In this document: positions 47,488 to 59,129 of the stretch, piece after piece
Numbering within the stretch: the first letter of the stretch is position 1
Layout: the number at the start of each line of letters is the position of its first letter
Made by a program: the position numbers and the translations under genes
Assembly (NCBI GenBank): GCA_002104905.1
Contig: MCFE01000126.1
Span: forward strand, 62,001 to 126,000
Origin: Basidiobolus meristosporus CBS 931.73
Taxonomy: Eukaryota; Basidiobolomycota; Basidiobolomycetes; Basidiobolales; Basidiobolaceae
DNA length: 64,000 nucleotides
Reading direction: 5' to 3'
The notes under the pieces: model-generated
Told to the model about the DNA's origin: nothing
Database searches by the model: none
What the model saw: the letters and a program-made list of their open reading frames with translations, nothing else

Positions 47488-50400
47488 CACTCTCTATAGC
47501 TTCACATATGAAATGATGTCTAATATCTATGTGCTTAGTTCTAGCATGATAAGGTGGATTTTGGCCAGTTGTATACATCCACAATTATCTTGAAATAAAG
47601 TCACAGGCATTTTCTGACATAAGCCCAAATCTAAAGAAAGCTTCCTTAACCACATTGTTTCTTTTGTAGCTTCACAGGCTGCCATATATGCTGCCTCTAT
47701 GGCAGAAAGTGCTCAGGTTGATTGCTTTCTTGAATTCCATGATATTGCTCCTTTACAGTAATGAAAGGTGTATCCTGTGGTGGATCTTCTGTCTTCCAAA
47801 TTTTGTCCCAATCAGCATCAGAGTATCCCACAATATCCTATTCTGAGTTCTTATAAGTGAATCTTAAGCAGATATCAGCAGCACCTTTTAGGTATCTAAA
47901 AATTCACTTTACTGCTGCAATACAATCAGATCCATAGTTCTGATTATGCTGGCTCACAACTCCCACTGAATATGAGATATCTGGACATGCTCCAAGCATG
48001 ATATATATCAGACTGCTGACCACTGCAGCTGTGGTCAATAGTTACAAACACAGAAAAGTATCTTTGCCTGTACACAAACAAACTTGGGAAAGAATCAAAC
48101 ATAATAAAAGATACCTACTCATAGTATTCATCACAAGTAGTGCCTCCAAGATCATTTGGCTGTCAGCGTGGTTTCCTGGGAGTATCCTGTGGTCTGGGGT
48201 TGGAAGTTCAGGTAGCAGCAGGTAGCAGTGATCACACTAATCAACAAGTTGGTATATTGATAAAAGGAATGATAATTTATTGCTGACAGATTGCCTCCCT
48301 TGTATACTTTTCTCACTGGCAAAGTGATTACTAATCATGGTGTTCCAGAAGGTTCTTGTGGCCAAATAGAGATCTTAATGACATCAGAATGGGCTAAGAA
48401 TATTCTAAGTAGGTGCAGGAAGGTTGTAAGAGGTACAGCACACCCAACCAATCAGGGATTAGTATTCTTAAACCTATGTAACATAGGGATACCATATATA
48501 ATATGAAAGTGGTAGGGATGGTGATGCAGCTTGGTCATGTGTTACAGCTACTGACACAGGTACCTACGTAATAGAGAAGCACTTACATCAAGTAATCTTA
48601 CATAAAGTGAGCAAACACATATGCATTAAGATAAGCAGGTGGGATAGTCAGCCAGCTTATGGGATAGCACTGATCAAGAAAGACAAATGGGATAAAACTA
48701 ACATAATTGTAGTAAAAAAATAGAGTGGTAGAAAATATGGGAATGAGCACATCTGTCAGTGGGTGTCACTGTTACCCCACAACAGTGGCTATTATAAGAC
48801 CATCCCCATATAGAGCTAATAGAGCTGGATTTGCTCTATCTGGCTTATAGTGTATACTATAGTCAGCATTACTCCTTTTGAAACTCAAAAATTCCAAACA
48901 AGAGTATATTATGCAATTCCAGGTTTGTGGTAATTGTTTGAGTCCATATAGACTTTTTAAGCTTGCAGACCAAATGGGAATTATCTTGGTCAACAAATCC
49001 ATCAGGCTGGTCCATTTACATATCCTCATCAGGTTCTCTACTCAAAGATGCAGTTTTTACATCCATTTGATTAATAAAAATTATATTGGGCTGCAATAGC
49101 CAATATTAATCTGATGGAATTGAGCTTGGTTACCAGTGCAAAGGTCTCAGTAGGATCAAGCCCTTTTGTTGGAGGGTTTCCTTTGGCTGCAGGTCTTGCT
49201 TTGTATCTTACAATTGTACCATCAGTCTTGTATTTTGTTGCTAAGATCCATCTGCATCCAATTGATTTTAGGTTGATTAGTAATTTGACCAAGTCCCAGC
49301 TTTGATTTTCCATCAGGGCCTGGTATTCATTAGTCATTGCAGATCTCCAAAACTTTGTCTGAGGGCTATTTAGGGCCTCTTCTACAGTCTGGGGCTTATC
49401 AATATGTACTGACTAGGCATAGGCTAAGTTTGTAACCTCATTGATATAGTAATTTGGACTATTTCTTGTCCAATAGGATCTCCTTGCATTTGATACTGGA
49501 ATGATCACTTTTGGGATATACCTGGGCACTGCTTCAAGCTGAATCATGGCTGTAGAGTCCTCTAGAGTGAAAAACCTTTGTTTTTTTGCACTGATTCAAT
49601 CCTGACAATTAGTGGACTTGGGATCAGATTTTTGTCATCATCTGATGTTGTGTTTTGTGAAAATTTGCTTTTTCATCAAACCGCGCATCCCTGGACTTGA
49701 TTAGCTATGTTACTTTGGTATTGTAGAGTCTGTATTCTTCAATTGCATTGAAATAGCCCAAAAATATGCATTTTACACTTTCTGGCTCAAATTTTGCCTG
49801 AATTCCAGGCAGTTTCTTGGCATAAGCTGTACACCCAAATATTCTTAGATGCTTGGCACTTGGTCTGTATCCATACCATGCTTCAAATGGAGTAGAATCA
49901 CAAAGTATTCTGTTATAAATCCTATTTCTACGGTGTACAACTGTGGCAACTGATTCCGCCCAAAAATCATGGGATAATATCTGATCATGGATCATAGATC
50001 TTGCCATATTATTTATTGATTTCTTTGCATGTTCTGCTACTCCATTCTGATGAGGGGAGTATGGTAAAGTAGTCTATAGCTTTATCCTGAGAATTTTGTA
50101 GAAGTGGAATGAACGGGTTTGTGGTATATTCTCCACCATTGTCAGAGCGTATTTTCTGATTTTTTCATCAGTTTCTCTCTCTGCCATGGCTTTAAACTCC
50201 CTGAGCTTAGATAAAGCTTCTTTCTCTCTATGAAGTAGAACCATGTGTATCTTGTATTATTGTCAATAAAAGTCATCAAATATTTCATCTTGCTTAAGGT
50301 TAAATTCTGAATAGGTCCAGACAGATCTGAGTGAATTTGATCTAATTTTGTCTTAGTTTTGATTGACCCAGAACTCTTGAATGGTTGTCTGGCTTGTTTC

Positions 50401-51790
50401 TCATATATGCAGGCTCCACATTGCTCTAAATTAGCTGGGGGAGCAATTTTTACACTGGGAATTATCTGGACTCTGATCATTTTGCACAAATAATCAAAAT
50501 TGATGTGTCCAAATCTCCTGTACCAATGCATTGGTGTTTCTTCACTCAAGTTACTTATATTGGCTTCCAGATATGATGGCATATAAGTTAACTTAAGAAG
50601 ATTCTGATCTCTGATACCTAAAGCAATATGAGCACCATTCTGATCAGAGATCCTGCCTCCAGAATTGTCAGAGCTAAAGCTGAGTCCTTCTGCTGTTGCC
50701 TTGCTTACAGACAGTAGGTTCCTGGCAATTTCTGGTTCATAGAGTACTTCTTTGAGGGTCAGTGTATGGCTTCCCTCACTGCTTCTATGGTTTACTTGGA
50801 TAGTTCCTTCTCCCACTGCATCAAGTGTTTTATTGTCACTCATGAAAACTTTCTCAATTGGAATATCTTAATATTGGGTAAAAAGATACTTTTTGGTGTG
50901 TAAAGTGTTGAGATGCTCCAGAGTCAATACATCAAATCTGCAAATCCTTATTTGTGGTCAAATTTAGTGCAAATATTAATAGCCTATCTTCAGTTGTTGC
51001 AGCATTTTCATAGTCAGGCTTTTTTTGAAGACTATCTCTCTATTTAAAGCACCAGTCTGATGTATGTCCTTTCCTTTTGCAGTAGTTGCACACCAGGTTG
51101 CTATTGCCTTGAAAAGGTCTTGGGTATCTTCTTTGTAGGTTATCATTGCTTATTAGAGCACTCTCTTCTTCCTTCATATTGGCACTTGATTTTCTTAATT
51201 TTCATCCGGGAGACTTCTGAATATGAAATTTAAGGTCAAATCTTCAGTTCTGGACTCTAGGGCTGATACAAGGCCTGGAAACCTGTCTGTAAGGCTATCT
51301 GGGATGGCTACTATCACATTTTCATCAGTTGCTGGTATGCCCACATATTCCATCTCATTCACCAGCAGGGTAACTCTGTCTATTAAACTTTGCATTTCTT
51401 ATCCTGGCAGCATCTCTGTAGTAAAGAATTCTTGTCTGGGCTACATTTACTTAGCAGCTGAACATGACTGGTTGATGTCTTCTAATGCCTTAGCAGTATT
51501 CTTTGCTGCTTTTGCTCTTGAGCATTGAATCAGCTACTTGTCTTTGACATTAAGGCAAATGCAGTTAAAGGCACTTTGTTCTTTCTTTTGATACTTTAAA
51601 AATTCTTCTCCCACATTTTTAGAAGGGCATTATTCTCCCATGACACCAAAGGCCTCTTTCTTGTAGAAGCATCTTTATCCTACCTTCCACACTTGGTAGC
51701 TAAGGCCATCCAATTTTTGAGCAAAGGGAACAGTTCCAGTAAAAGCAGTAGTCAAAACTGCAGAGAGTGACAGCTTGGGGCTCAAAGCCT
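47488..51790 (-). pseudogene. Ty1/copia family-1 gag-pol relic (E8), near full length
   Basis: From 51,790 downward the minus strand reads gag (51,780-51,180) and an intact CX2CX4HX4C knuckle (CNYCKRKGHTSDWC, 51,090-51,049). Protease follows (about 50,960-50,700), then pre-integrase and integrase (50,600-49,705, within an open 233-codon frame at 50,843-50,142), hinge (49,700-49,340), RT (49,337-48,786, catalytic box YGDG) and RNase H (48,023-47,488). A 761-bp LTR-like repeat (48,024-48,784) replaces about 300 bp between RT and RNase H. The 5' LTR is a stub at about 51,797-51,830. Confidence 0.85.
48024..48784 (-). repeat. LTR-like repeat B, copy 1 (761 bp)
   Basis: On the minus strand it starts TGTTGTGGGGTAACAG and ends CCACAGCTGCA, and aligns with 55,542-56,301 (+). 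It contains a TATAC box followed by AATAAA, as in an LTR promoter region. The 5-bp flanks (ACCAC and GTGGC) do not match and copia sequence is missing at the site, so the insertion was followed or caused by a rearrangement. Confidence 0.65.
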
Positions 51791-52069
51791 TCCATAAGAG
51801 TCTTGGTGATAATGGAAGTGTTGTATCCAAGAGAAAAGTGTAGTAAAACTCTTGAATGAGTTAGCTGGACCTATGTGACAACTAAGTGCAGAATCTTAGA
51901 ATTATCATGAGGGACATAAATATTAGCAGAGAGGTTCTGGTCTATTATTGGTCTTATATCTAGCTGAGTTGGGCTATTAAGGCGACAGAGTAGGTTTGCT
52001 ATGTGGGCTAGGCTTGGTGTTCTTCAGAGTGCTAGATATGCTAAGCTTGAGTAGAAAGTAGAACAGATT
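51791..52069. other. Stub of the E8 LTR and unassigned sequence
   Basis: Positions 51,797-51,830 match the end of the family-1 LTR. The remainder shows no recognised feature. Confidence 0.45.
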
Positions 52070-52456
52070 TGTTGAATTCTTAATTTTGTTGAGACACACA
52101 CTAAACAATAAGGTTCAGTAAACTTTATTTATACTTTTCTGATTGAGTTGCATTGGTAAGTGCCAAGAGACTGGACTAATTGAAATCTGTTGGGGTGTTC
52201 ATAGGTGCATAAGATAAATAAAAAACTGCATCATTAATCAGCTGATGTCTTGGCAACTGCTAAGTGGTTGGATAAATCTCAGATGACTAATCACTTGGAA
52301 TGGCTTAGCAGATCAGTTGAGGATGTAATGACCACATGAAAGTTGATCAGGTGTGACAGCTAAAAATAGATTCTGAGAAGTGATAAACTCAACCAGAACA
52401 GGGATTAGTTATGCTTGGGTTAGGGAAAATCAGTTAGGGTACTAGATTTTCTAACA
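52070..52456 (-). repeat. Candidate LTR of a further family (387 bp)
   Basis: On the minus strand it starts TGTTAGAAAATC and ends GAATTCAACA, with a TATAAATAAAG box near 52,128. These features fit an LTR. No second copy and no matching target duplication (AGATT/GAGTG) is seen in the window. Confidence 0.4.
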
Positions 52457-52899
52457 GAGTGAAATTGGCCAAGTTTTAAACATTGATGCATAACAGGAAG
52501 TGATTGGGAGGACAAGAAGATTATGTGGTTTTAACTGAAGTCCTGAACAGTCCAAATCCCATCACAGCTAATAAGAATTACCAACAAGGAAACAGCTGCT
52601 TTCATAAAACACTAAGAAAAAAATTGAGAAAAGGCCAGCAAAATACCATCATAGTGTCAGCTGAATTCCAAGTTTCTCAAAATTGACAACTCTCAATATC
52701 TCTGTTCTTAGCCAATGGGCAGGCAAGTAAACAAGTTCTCCAGGTGGAGACTAGGCAAACTAGAATCCATGCCAAATTTGGTAATTGGCTGCCCATTACT
52801 TCCATCAAAGATGGCATTTAATATTTTGAACCTGAAACACCAGCTCAATACCAGCAAAATACCATTAGAATACCAGCAGAATAACAGCTAAAAATCATG
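52457..52899. other. Unassigned TE-like sequence
   Basis: A stretch at 52,610-52,680 resembles 38,560-38,640 (both contain a CATCATAATA/CATCATAGTG...GCTGAA...TCCAAG pattern). Nothing else is recognised. Confidence 0.35.
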
Positions 52900-53805
52900 T
52901 GAGTTCCAAGTTTGAGATTTTTCATAGGGAAAAGTTGGAAATGGAGCCAGCTGAGCTACACTCCAGTGAGGTAAATGAGTTTGCAGAGAAGGGCAATTTG
53001 TCTACCATAGCCTCCACATCATCATTGTTGACAAAGTGGAGACCCAACCAACAGACAAAGTAACAACTTCTAGAACTCCAAAGGTTATTATACTGCCATC
53101 AGTGGAATTTTGGAACATTAATAGGCTTACCAAGAGGTTGCAGCACTTCTTCAACAGCAGTGCTCATGAAAATATACTTGAATACTACAAGGATTTATTG
53201 CAAAGACTGGCACATGAAGTGCTAGACCTTGCAGTGCTGGCTGATGACCAGGATGTATGGGAACCAGTGAATTAACAGTGGCACAAAGCTGTAGGGCTCC
53301 TGCCAAAGTCATGAAAGCAGAGTGTTAGGGCTGAAATACTTATTGAGTGGTGGAATTTAACCAAGTTACTTGTTGAGTGTGAGATTGGGCATAATGTGAG
53401 TGTAGGGTATAGGGACTTGTATAGGTCAATACAATTGGCAACTGAGGTACAACTGAAGTGTCAATGGAAATAAATCAGCTTGTATGCATGAAAAGCAAGA
53501 GAAACAGTTGAGTCAGGAAGTAAGGGGTGTGAAAAAGAAGCAATTGCCAATCAATGCACACAGACTTAGGAGGTGATAGAGTGTCTGCAATCAGAAAGTG
53601 AGAAAATTGGCAGAGAACCAATCAAATGCAACTTTTGGATTGTTGTAATGACAAATTTGGACCAAGTTTGTTGTGAAATCTGGGATGAATTATTTTTTGA
53701 GTGTTTGCACAGTGTTCTGATGGGATCAATACCTCTTAGTCACTGGACTTTAATTTTGTGACAGCTTTTTGACAGGATCATTACAATAACTTTCCATAGG
53801 GAGCT
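52900..53805 (+). repeat. Unclassified repeat U, copy 2
   Basis: It aligns with 35,340-36,250. An open frame at 53,036-53,275 reads PSVEFWNINRLTKRLQHFF and then AHEVLDLAVLADDQDVWEP; I do not recognise the family. The copy ends at CATAGGGA, directly before a copia RT fragment. Confidence 0.6.
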
Positions 53806-54445
53806 ACTAAAAATCAATTGAATGTCAATGGGTTAGCAAGGCAATGTACAAGGCTGATGGTATATATGAAAGATATGAAGTAAGACTAGTGACCAAAGAA
53901 TACTCTGAAACCAAAGGACTGGACTACATGGAAACCTTTGCACTGGTAGCCAAGTATAATTCCAACAAGCTACTATTGGCTATCACTGCTTGATATTAGT
54001 TTTGTATTCATCAAGTGGATATAATGACAGCATTTTGAATAGGGAACTTGATGAGCACAAGTACATGAACAAACCTGATGGGTTTGTTGGCCCAGACAGT
54101 CCCCATTTGTTCTGCAAGCATGAAAGATATTTATATGATCTTAAGAAATCCAAAGAACCTGGAGCTGCAAGATAGATTCAATTAAAAGTCCATGAGTCTC
54201 CATAGATTTGCTGGTGACCTCAGTATCTACTATATGCCAGATAGTGCAAGCTCATCTTTATTAGCTCTATATGTGGGTGATCTTATTATAGCCATTCATA
54301 ACTCAATAATGTTGGAAGAGACCAAATCCAGCCCATCTAAGGAGCTCAAGATGTCAAATCTAGGACCGCTTAGTTACAACTTACAGACAGAGCTCTCCAT
54401 AGATAGTGGTACCCAGACCATCACTTCAAGCCAGTCCTAATGTAT
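53806..54445 (+). pseudogene. Ty1/copia family-1 RT fragment (E14)
   Basis: It reads early RT (KADGIYERYEVRLVTKEYS region at 53,850), NKPDGFVGPDSPHLFCKHE at 54,069, and LLALYVGDLIIA at 54,256-54,295, where the catalytic YVDD has become YVGD. It is broken by stops and ends in RT. Confidence 0.78.
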
Positions 54446-54454
54446 TCAAAATAT

Positions 54455-54786
54455 ATGTGTTAAATTTGTGATTGCACCTATATATATTCATCAAGTCTAG
54501 TTATTAAGATTATTGCCTACAAGACTTAGAGAATTCTGAGCAAATCCATTGTTGGGATTTAAACCAAATATTTTAACTAATACATCAGGTACCCAGGTAA
54601 TGGAATTTGTCAAGGTTGGGGATTTTTAAACAACTTTGAGAATGATCATAATCTGGGTACCTGATAATTTGGTTAAAATATTCTAAGTAAATCCCTACTA
54701 GAAATTTGGTCAGGACAGAATGCTAATCAAACAATAAGATCTATATGAATAAGTTGGCATGAATATTTTGGTGACAACTTAATAAT
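54455..54786. repeat. Two half LTRs of copia family 1, head to head
   Basis: Positions 54,455-54,625 are the first half of a plus-strand LTR. Positions 54,625-54,786 are the first half of a minus-strand LTR (ending TAATTACAACAC). They form an imperfect inverted repeat without the LTR 3' halves. Confidence 0.7.
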
Positions 54787-55069
54787 TACAACACTCCCAC
54801 TTAACAAAACACTCATGAACATAAATACAAATTGAGAGTGTGCAAGCTGTAATAAATGTATAAGATATAACAGTGTTACATACTGGACTAATGTACTATC
54901 AAAAGTATATGCATTTATGTTGAACTTAATTGAACAAGAAACTTGTAATTCAGAGTGCATATCTACTTAATAGTATGCCTAAGAATCAGAATGATTTGAT
55001 CAGAATACTAATCATTAGCTTTGATCAGTTTTACAGGCTTGAATAATAATCTCAGTTTAATTGTCAGAT
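54787..55069. other. Unassigned AT-rich sequence
   Basis: The first bases (CTCCCACTTAACAAAACACTC) resemble the end of a minus-strand copia pol. No domain is recognisable in the rest. Confidence 0.4.
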
Positions 55070-55450
55070 TGTAATAATAATACATAGCCTCTGGGCTATC
55101 CAATGCTTCTTATTTGAGCAAAGCAGATCCACTTTTGGTAAAGTTTAGGTTTTGTCATTTATGGTGGATCTGGAGTTTCCTTATTTCTGGGCAAAAGTCT
55201 AACTCTTTTAGTCAGCTCTACTGTATGTCCGTATTAGGCTCAGGGACAGTTACTTCCATCACATAGACTCTATATGAGGTAAAAGAAATGACCTATATTG
55301 GATCAAGCTAAGGTTTTGTCATTTACGCCTGATACAGATTATCTTCATTTTATGGCATTACAGCACATACAACATGGCCAAAAAAATAAAGTTTTTTTGC
55401 TCAACTCTGAGCTGGGATGGCTTGTTCCCACTTGAATCACATCTGTTTAG
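55070..55450 (+). repeat. Unclassified repeat R, copy 2
   Basis: It aligns with the reverse complement of 22,775-23,400 (ATTAGGCTCAGGGAC, AGACTCTATATGAGGTAAA and GGCATTACAGCACATA segments). GTTTTGTCATTTA occurs twice (about 55,150 and 55,312), suggesting an internal duplication. Confidence 0.5.
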
Positions 55451-55541
55451 TGATGCAGTACCACAAAAAAGATCTAGAGTGGTCATCTTTGTCTTCCTTA
55501 AGTAGAATCAACTCTCTATGGACTGATTACTTCATTTACAG

Positions 55542-56301
55542 TGTAGTGGGATCACAGAGACACCCACTGACAGATGTGCTCATTCCCATATTTTCTACTT
55601 CCCTATTTCTCTACTACACTTATTTTAGTTTTATCCCATTTGTCTTACCTGATCAGTGCTATCCCATAGGCTGGGTGACAATCACACCTGCTTACCGTAT
55701 TGCATAAGTTATCCCTCACTTTATGTAAGATTACTAGCTGTAAGTGCTTCTATATTAGGCCACTACCTGCACCAGTACCCATGACACATGATCAACCCAT
55801 GTCACCATCCCTACCATTTCCATACCATATATGGTATCCCTATGTTACACAGGCTTCAGAGTACTGGTTCCTGATTGGTTGGATGTACTGTGCCTGTTAG
55901 AACCTTCTGGCACCTACTTAGAATACTCTTAGCTCATTCTGATGTCATTAAGATTTCTATTGATCTCCAGAACCTTCTGGAACACCATGATTAGTAATCA
56001 CTTAGTCAGTGAGAAAAGTATATATGGGAGGCAATCCCTCAACAATAAATCATCTTCCCTTTTATCAATATACCAACATGTTGATTAGTGTGATAACTGC
56101 TACCTGCTGCTACCTGAACTTCCAACCCCAGACCACAGGACACTCCCAGGAAACCATGCTGACAGCCAACTGACCTTGGAGGCACTACTTGTGAAGAATA
56201 CTTAGAGTAAGTACCTATTATTATATTTCATTCTTTCCCAAGTTTGTTTGTGTACAGGCAAAGATACTTTTCTGTCTTTGTAACTATTGACCTTGGCTGC
56301 A
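55542..56301 (+). repeat. LTR-like repeat B, copy 2 (about 760 bp)
   Basis: It starts TGTAGTGGGATCACAGAGAC and ends CCTTGGCTGCA, aligning along its length with copy 1. It holds AAAGTATATATGGG and AATAAATCAT (near 56,018 and 56,045), a plausible promoter and polyadenylation signal. Confidence 0.65.
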
Positions 56302-56600
56302 TTCTTATCAAGTCCCTGCTGGTGGAGTTTACAGTTGTTTGACTTTGGAAGCTTTAGTACATTGTCATCTCAAAGGACACTGAACCCAGCACATATTATT
56401 GTTAAGACACCAACTAAGTTGGGGATTGTAGCTCAATAGTTTTCCCTTGACAAGCTTGTGGCTTTGTTCCCCATCACATTAGATTAGAGACAGAACCCAA
56501 GTATTCCTAGCAAGCTTTTGCCAGAGGTTATTGCACCCAGTTAACACCCCACACACAAAACACTTAAGAGGTGTTGGACATATCTCTCCCTTGGACTTAT
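56302..56600 (+). other. tRNA-like segment in unassigned sequence, possible SINE head
   Basis: At 56,421-56,476 GGGGATTGTAGCTCAATAG matches a polymerase III A box (TAGCTCAATAG). About 20 bases on, GGCTTTGTTCC resembles a B box, and GTTCCCC can pair with the leading GGGGA. The body is shorter than a tRNA, so a decayed tRNA or the head of a tRNA-derived SINE is possible. The rest of the interval shows nothing recognised. Confidence 0.3.
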
Positions 56601-58149
56601 ACACCATCACAACAGTAGATTTAAAGTCCATTTGCTTCTTGATATACCCAGATTGGTATCAGAAAGTACCATAGGTTGTTTGGTAGCTATTTTTAGGGTG
56701 TTTTTACTGATTTGGATTGATACAGCTGCTTTTGTCTTATCAGAATACACTTGTAGAGTAGAAACTAGAGCTTTTCTGGAAGTGAGATTCTCCTCAACCA
56801 GAGCTTTGATTATCCTTATTCTCCTGATAGTTATTTTCAACCTTGAGCTCAATTTGCAAGGCTAGCTGATCTTCTAGTGTCTTCAGAGTCCATAAAAATC
56901 ATCTGGTTGATCCTTGCACCTTTTTCTATCAGCTCCATAGGCAGCAGACATCAAGACTTCTGCTTTAGCTAATCTGCTCAATATATACTATAATATCTGA
57001 AAGATCTTATTGAAGTTTCAAGGCTCTTCTGGGGTTTCTGGCTTAAGAGCTTTGTTTAAAAGGCTCCATGGAACATATCTGCATTCCCCAATAGTCCAAA
57101 TATAGCATACATAGGCTTTGGCTCCATTAGGGAAGTACCCTAGTTTGCAGTAGCTGTATTTTCCCATTTTTCTTCTATTTCTTTTCCTGCCAATAATCCA
57201 AGGGAAAATCCTTTTGTAGGATGGTTCTGGACCTTCTTACAGGTGAGACCACAGTGTGGTTGAGCATAGAAGACCTCATGACATCATTGGTCCAGAATAT
57301 TTAACTATTTGAGTGTGGTATAGTGAAAATTGGCATCCACTTAGAACAATCATAACTTCTGATAGAGTTGACCAAATTTGATCAAATAAGCTGCATTTGA
57401 AAGCTAGTTGCATCAGTGCTTTGGTATCAGACTCTAATATATCCGCTTTTGAGTGGCAGAGCTTAGCAGTGACTTGACCAATCACAATTCTCTTGATCTG
57501 ATACAAAGAATCAAATGTTACCTAGTGTTTTCTCCCACTGTAATAAGTGATACACATCTAGCAGCTATAAAGTACTGTGTTATCTTGTGTTTGACTTCTA
57601 GTTGTATACTGGCCAACTATTGCTTGGTTGTATACTCCAGTTAGGCTTGAAATTATTTGCTTCACTCTTTCTGGCTGGTGGTGGAATCTACTTAAGTTAA
57701 TTTTGCTAAATTTGTATAATACTTTCTCCCACTGTTTTGAGACTTAAGCAGAGAGATAGCATGTCTAACAGCTCCATATTTAGCTCCTGGTACATTGGTG
57801 TCAGTATCCAAACACTTGATACAAATATAGCATTCCTCCATTGGACTGTGTAGCACATATCTGTACTCCAGGTGGATTAATGTGTATTATATATCATTGG
57901 GATCCTTAAAGTTCAGGGAGCTTGTTTCTGGGATCTTTTTCTATTAATTGGTAGTCCAAAATGGTGGTTAACAGCTCCAGTATTTGTGTTCTCAGCCTTA
58001 TTTTGGGTGGCAACAGATATGGTAAAATCTTCCTCTGGCAATCATTCAATAATGATCTAAGTTTTTTGTGGGAATTCAGGATAATATCCTATCTAAAAGC
58101 TTATCTAACAGTCAATTGAGGTCATATGAATACATATAGCAATATATTT
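56601..58149. other. About 1.5 kb of unresolved TE-like sequence
   Basis: Only short overlapping frames are present (for example 81 aa at 56,607-56,852, minus). By position it could be the decayed interior of the minus-strand element whose 5' LTR is at 58,477-58,825, but I find no diagnostic domain. Confidence 0.4.
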
Positions 58150-58476
58150 CATTGTAGGTCTGGACCCTCAATTGCTGGAATTATGCAATCTTCTTCAGCA
58201 GTGGTAGAGCACCAACATATTATATATCTTGACATACTTACATGTCAGCATGATGGACTCTCCTTCATAACTAGCTTGAGTAGTTACTGAATGAGTCTTT
58301 TGATGGCAAGGCCTTCTTGTCCACAGCAATATCCTCATGAACATAGTCCTTTTAGCAGCAGTAGTCATCTTTAACTTTAGCAGAGCAATAGTGCAGAATG
58401 TCTTTCTCCAGACTAGCAGAAAAGGATCCAAGGCAAAGTAGATACCTAGAGGACAGCAAGCTTGGGGCTTGTAGCC
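58150..58476 (-). pseudogene. Copia gag start of E11
   Basis: Directly inside the minus-strand LTR comes GGCTACAAGCCCCAAGC, which differs from the E4 primer-binding region (GGTTATGAGCCCCGAGC) at four sites. SFSASLEK and KVKDDYCC then align with FPSAEKL and KVKMKMLL of E4 gag. The ATG of the site is lost. Confidence 0.55.
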
Positions 58477-58825
58477 TGTCTCAATATTCTGAGAGGTATT
58501 GGAAGTGATGTGGAGAACTAGAGGATTTACATATTTTTCACCTGTGGATTTATTGATCAAAAGTATGGTATTTATACTTTTGATAAAGTAGAGCAGACAA
58601 ACTTGTAGGGTTTGTTATGAAAGCTCCCAAGAATATGTGTGCAAAGTTTGGGGGCTCTGGGACAACTTTGAGAAAGCTCATAATCTTGGTACCTGGTAAT
58701 TTGGTGAAGATAATCTAAGTAAATCCCCACAAGAAATTTGGTCAGGACAGAATACTAGTCAAAGAATAAGATCTATGTGACTAAGTTAGCATGAATATTT
58801 AGGTGACAACTTAATAATTACAACA
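58477..58825 (-). repeat. 5' LTR of E11, copia family 1
   Basis: A 349-bp LTR on the minus strand (TGTTGTAATTATTAAG start at 58,825). It faces a plus-strand LTR immediately to its right. Confidence 0.8.
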
Positions 58826-59129
58826 GCTTAGTCACTTATATCTTAGTCCACAATTCTTAAAGTGCTCTGCCCTGATTTCCTGTTGGGATTTACCAAGAAC
58901 ATTCACCAAGTATTAGGTACCCAGGAGATGAAAAACCCCAATGCTGTCCAAAAAGCCCCAAGCTTTGCACTTATGCTCTTGGGTCCTTCCCAAGCATATT
59001 CTACAGGTTTGATTTGCTAAGATCATGTAAGACCATGATTACCACTATTATATTGAATTAATCATTGAGTAAGAATCACATGATCTACTTGTCCCAATCA
59101 CTTCCATCAACTTCAAAACTCCGACAACT
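58826..59129 (+). repeat. Copia family-1 LTR at the edge of the TE island
   Basis: It is a plus-strand LTR lacking its first 35 bases or so and ending near CTCCGACAAC. It forms a head-to-head pair with the preceding LTR. Beyond it base composition changes and CpG becomes common. Confidence 0.7.

Noticed and set aside
48019-48789. Target-site duplication around repeat B
   Set aside because: The 5-bp flanks ACCAC and GTGGC are not direct repeats.
52070-52456. Full LTR element at this place
   Set aside because: There is only one copy with LTR-like ends, with no target duplication or interior; it is kept only as a low-confidence candidate LTR.
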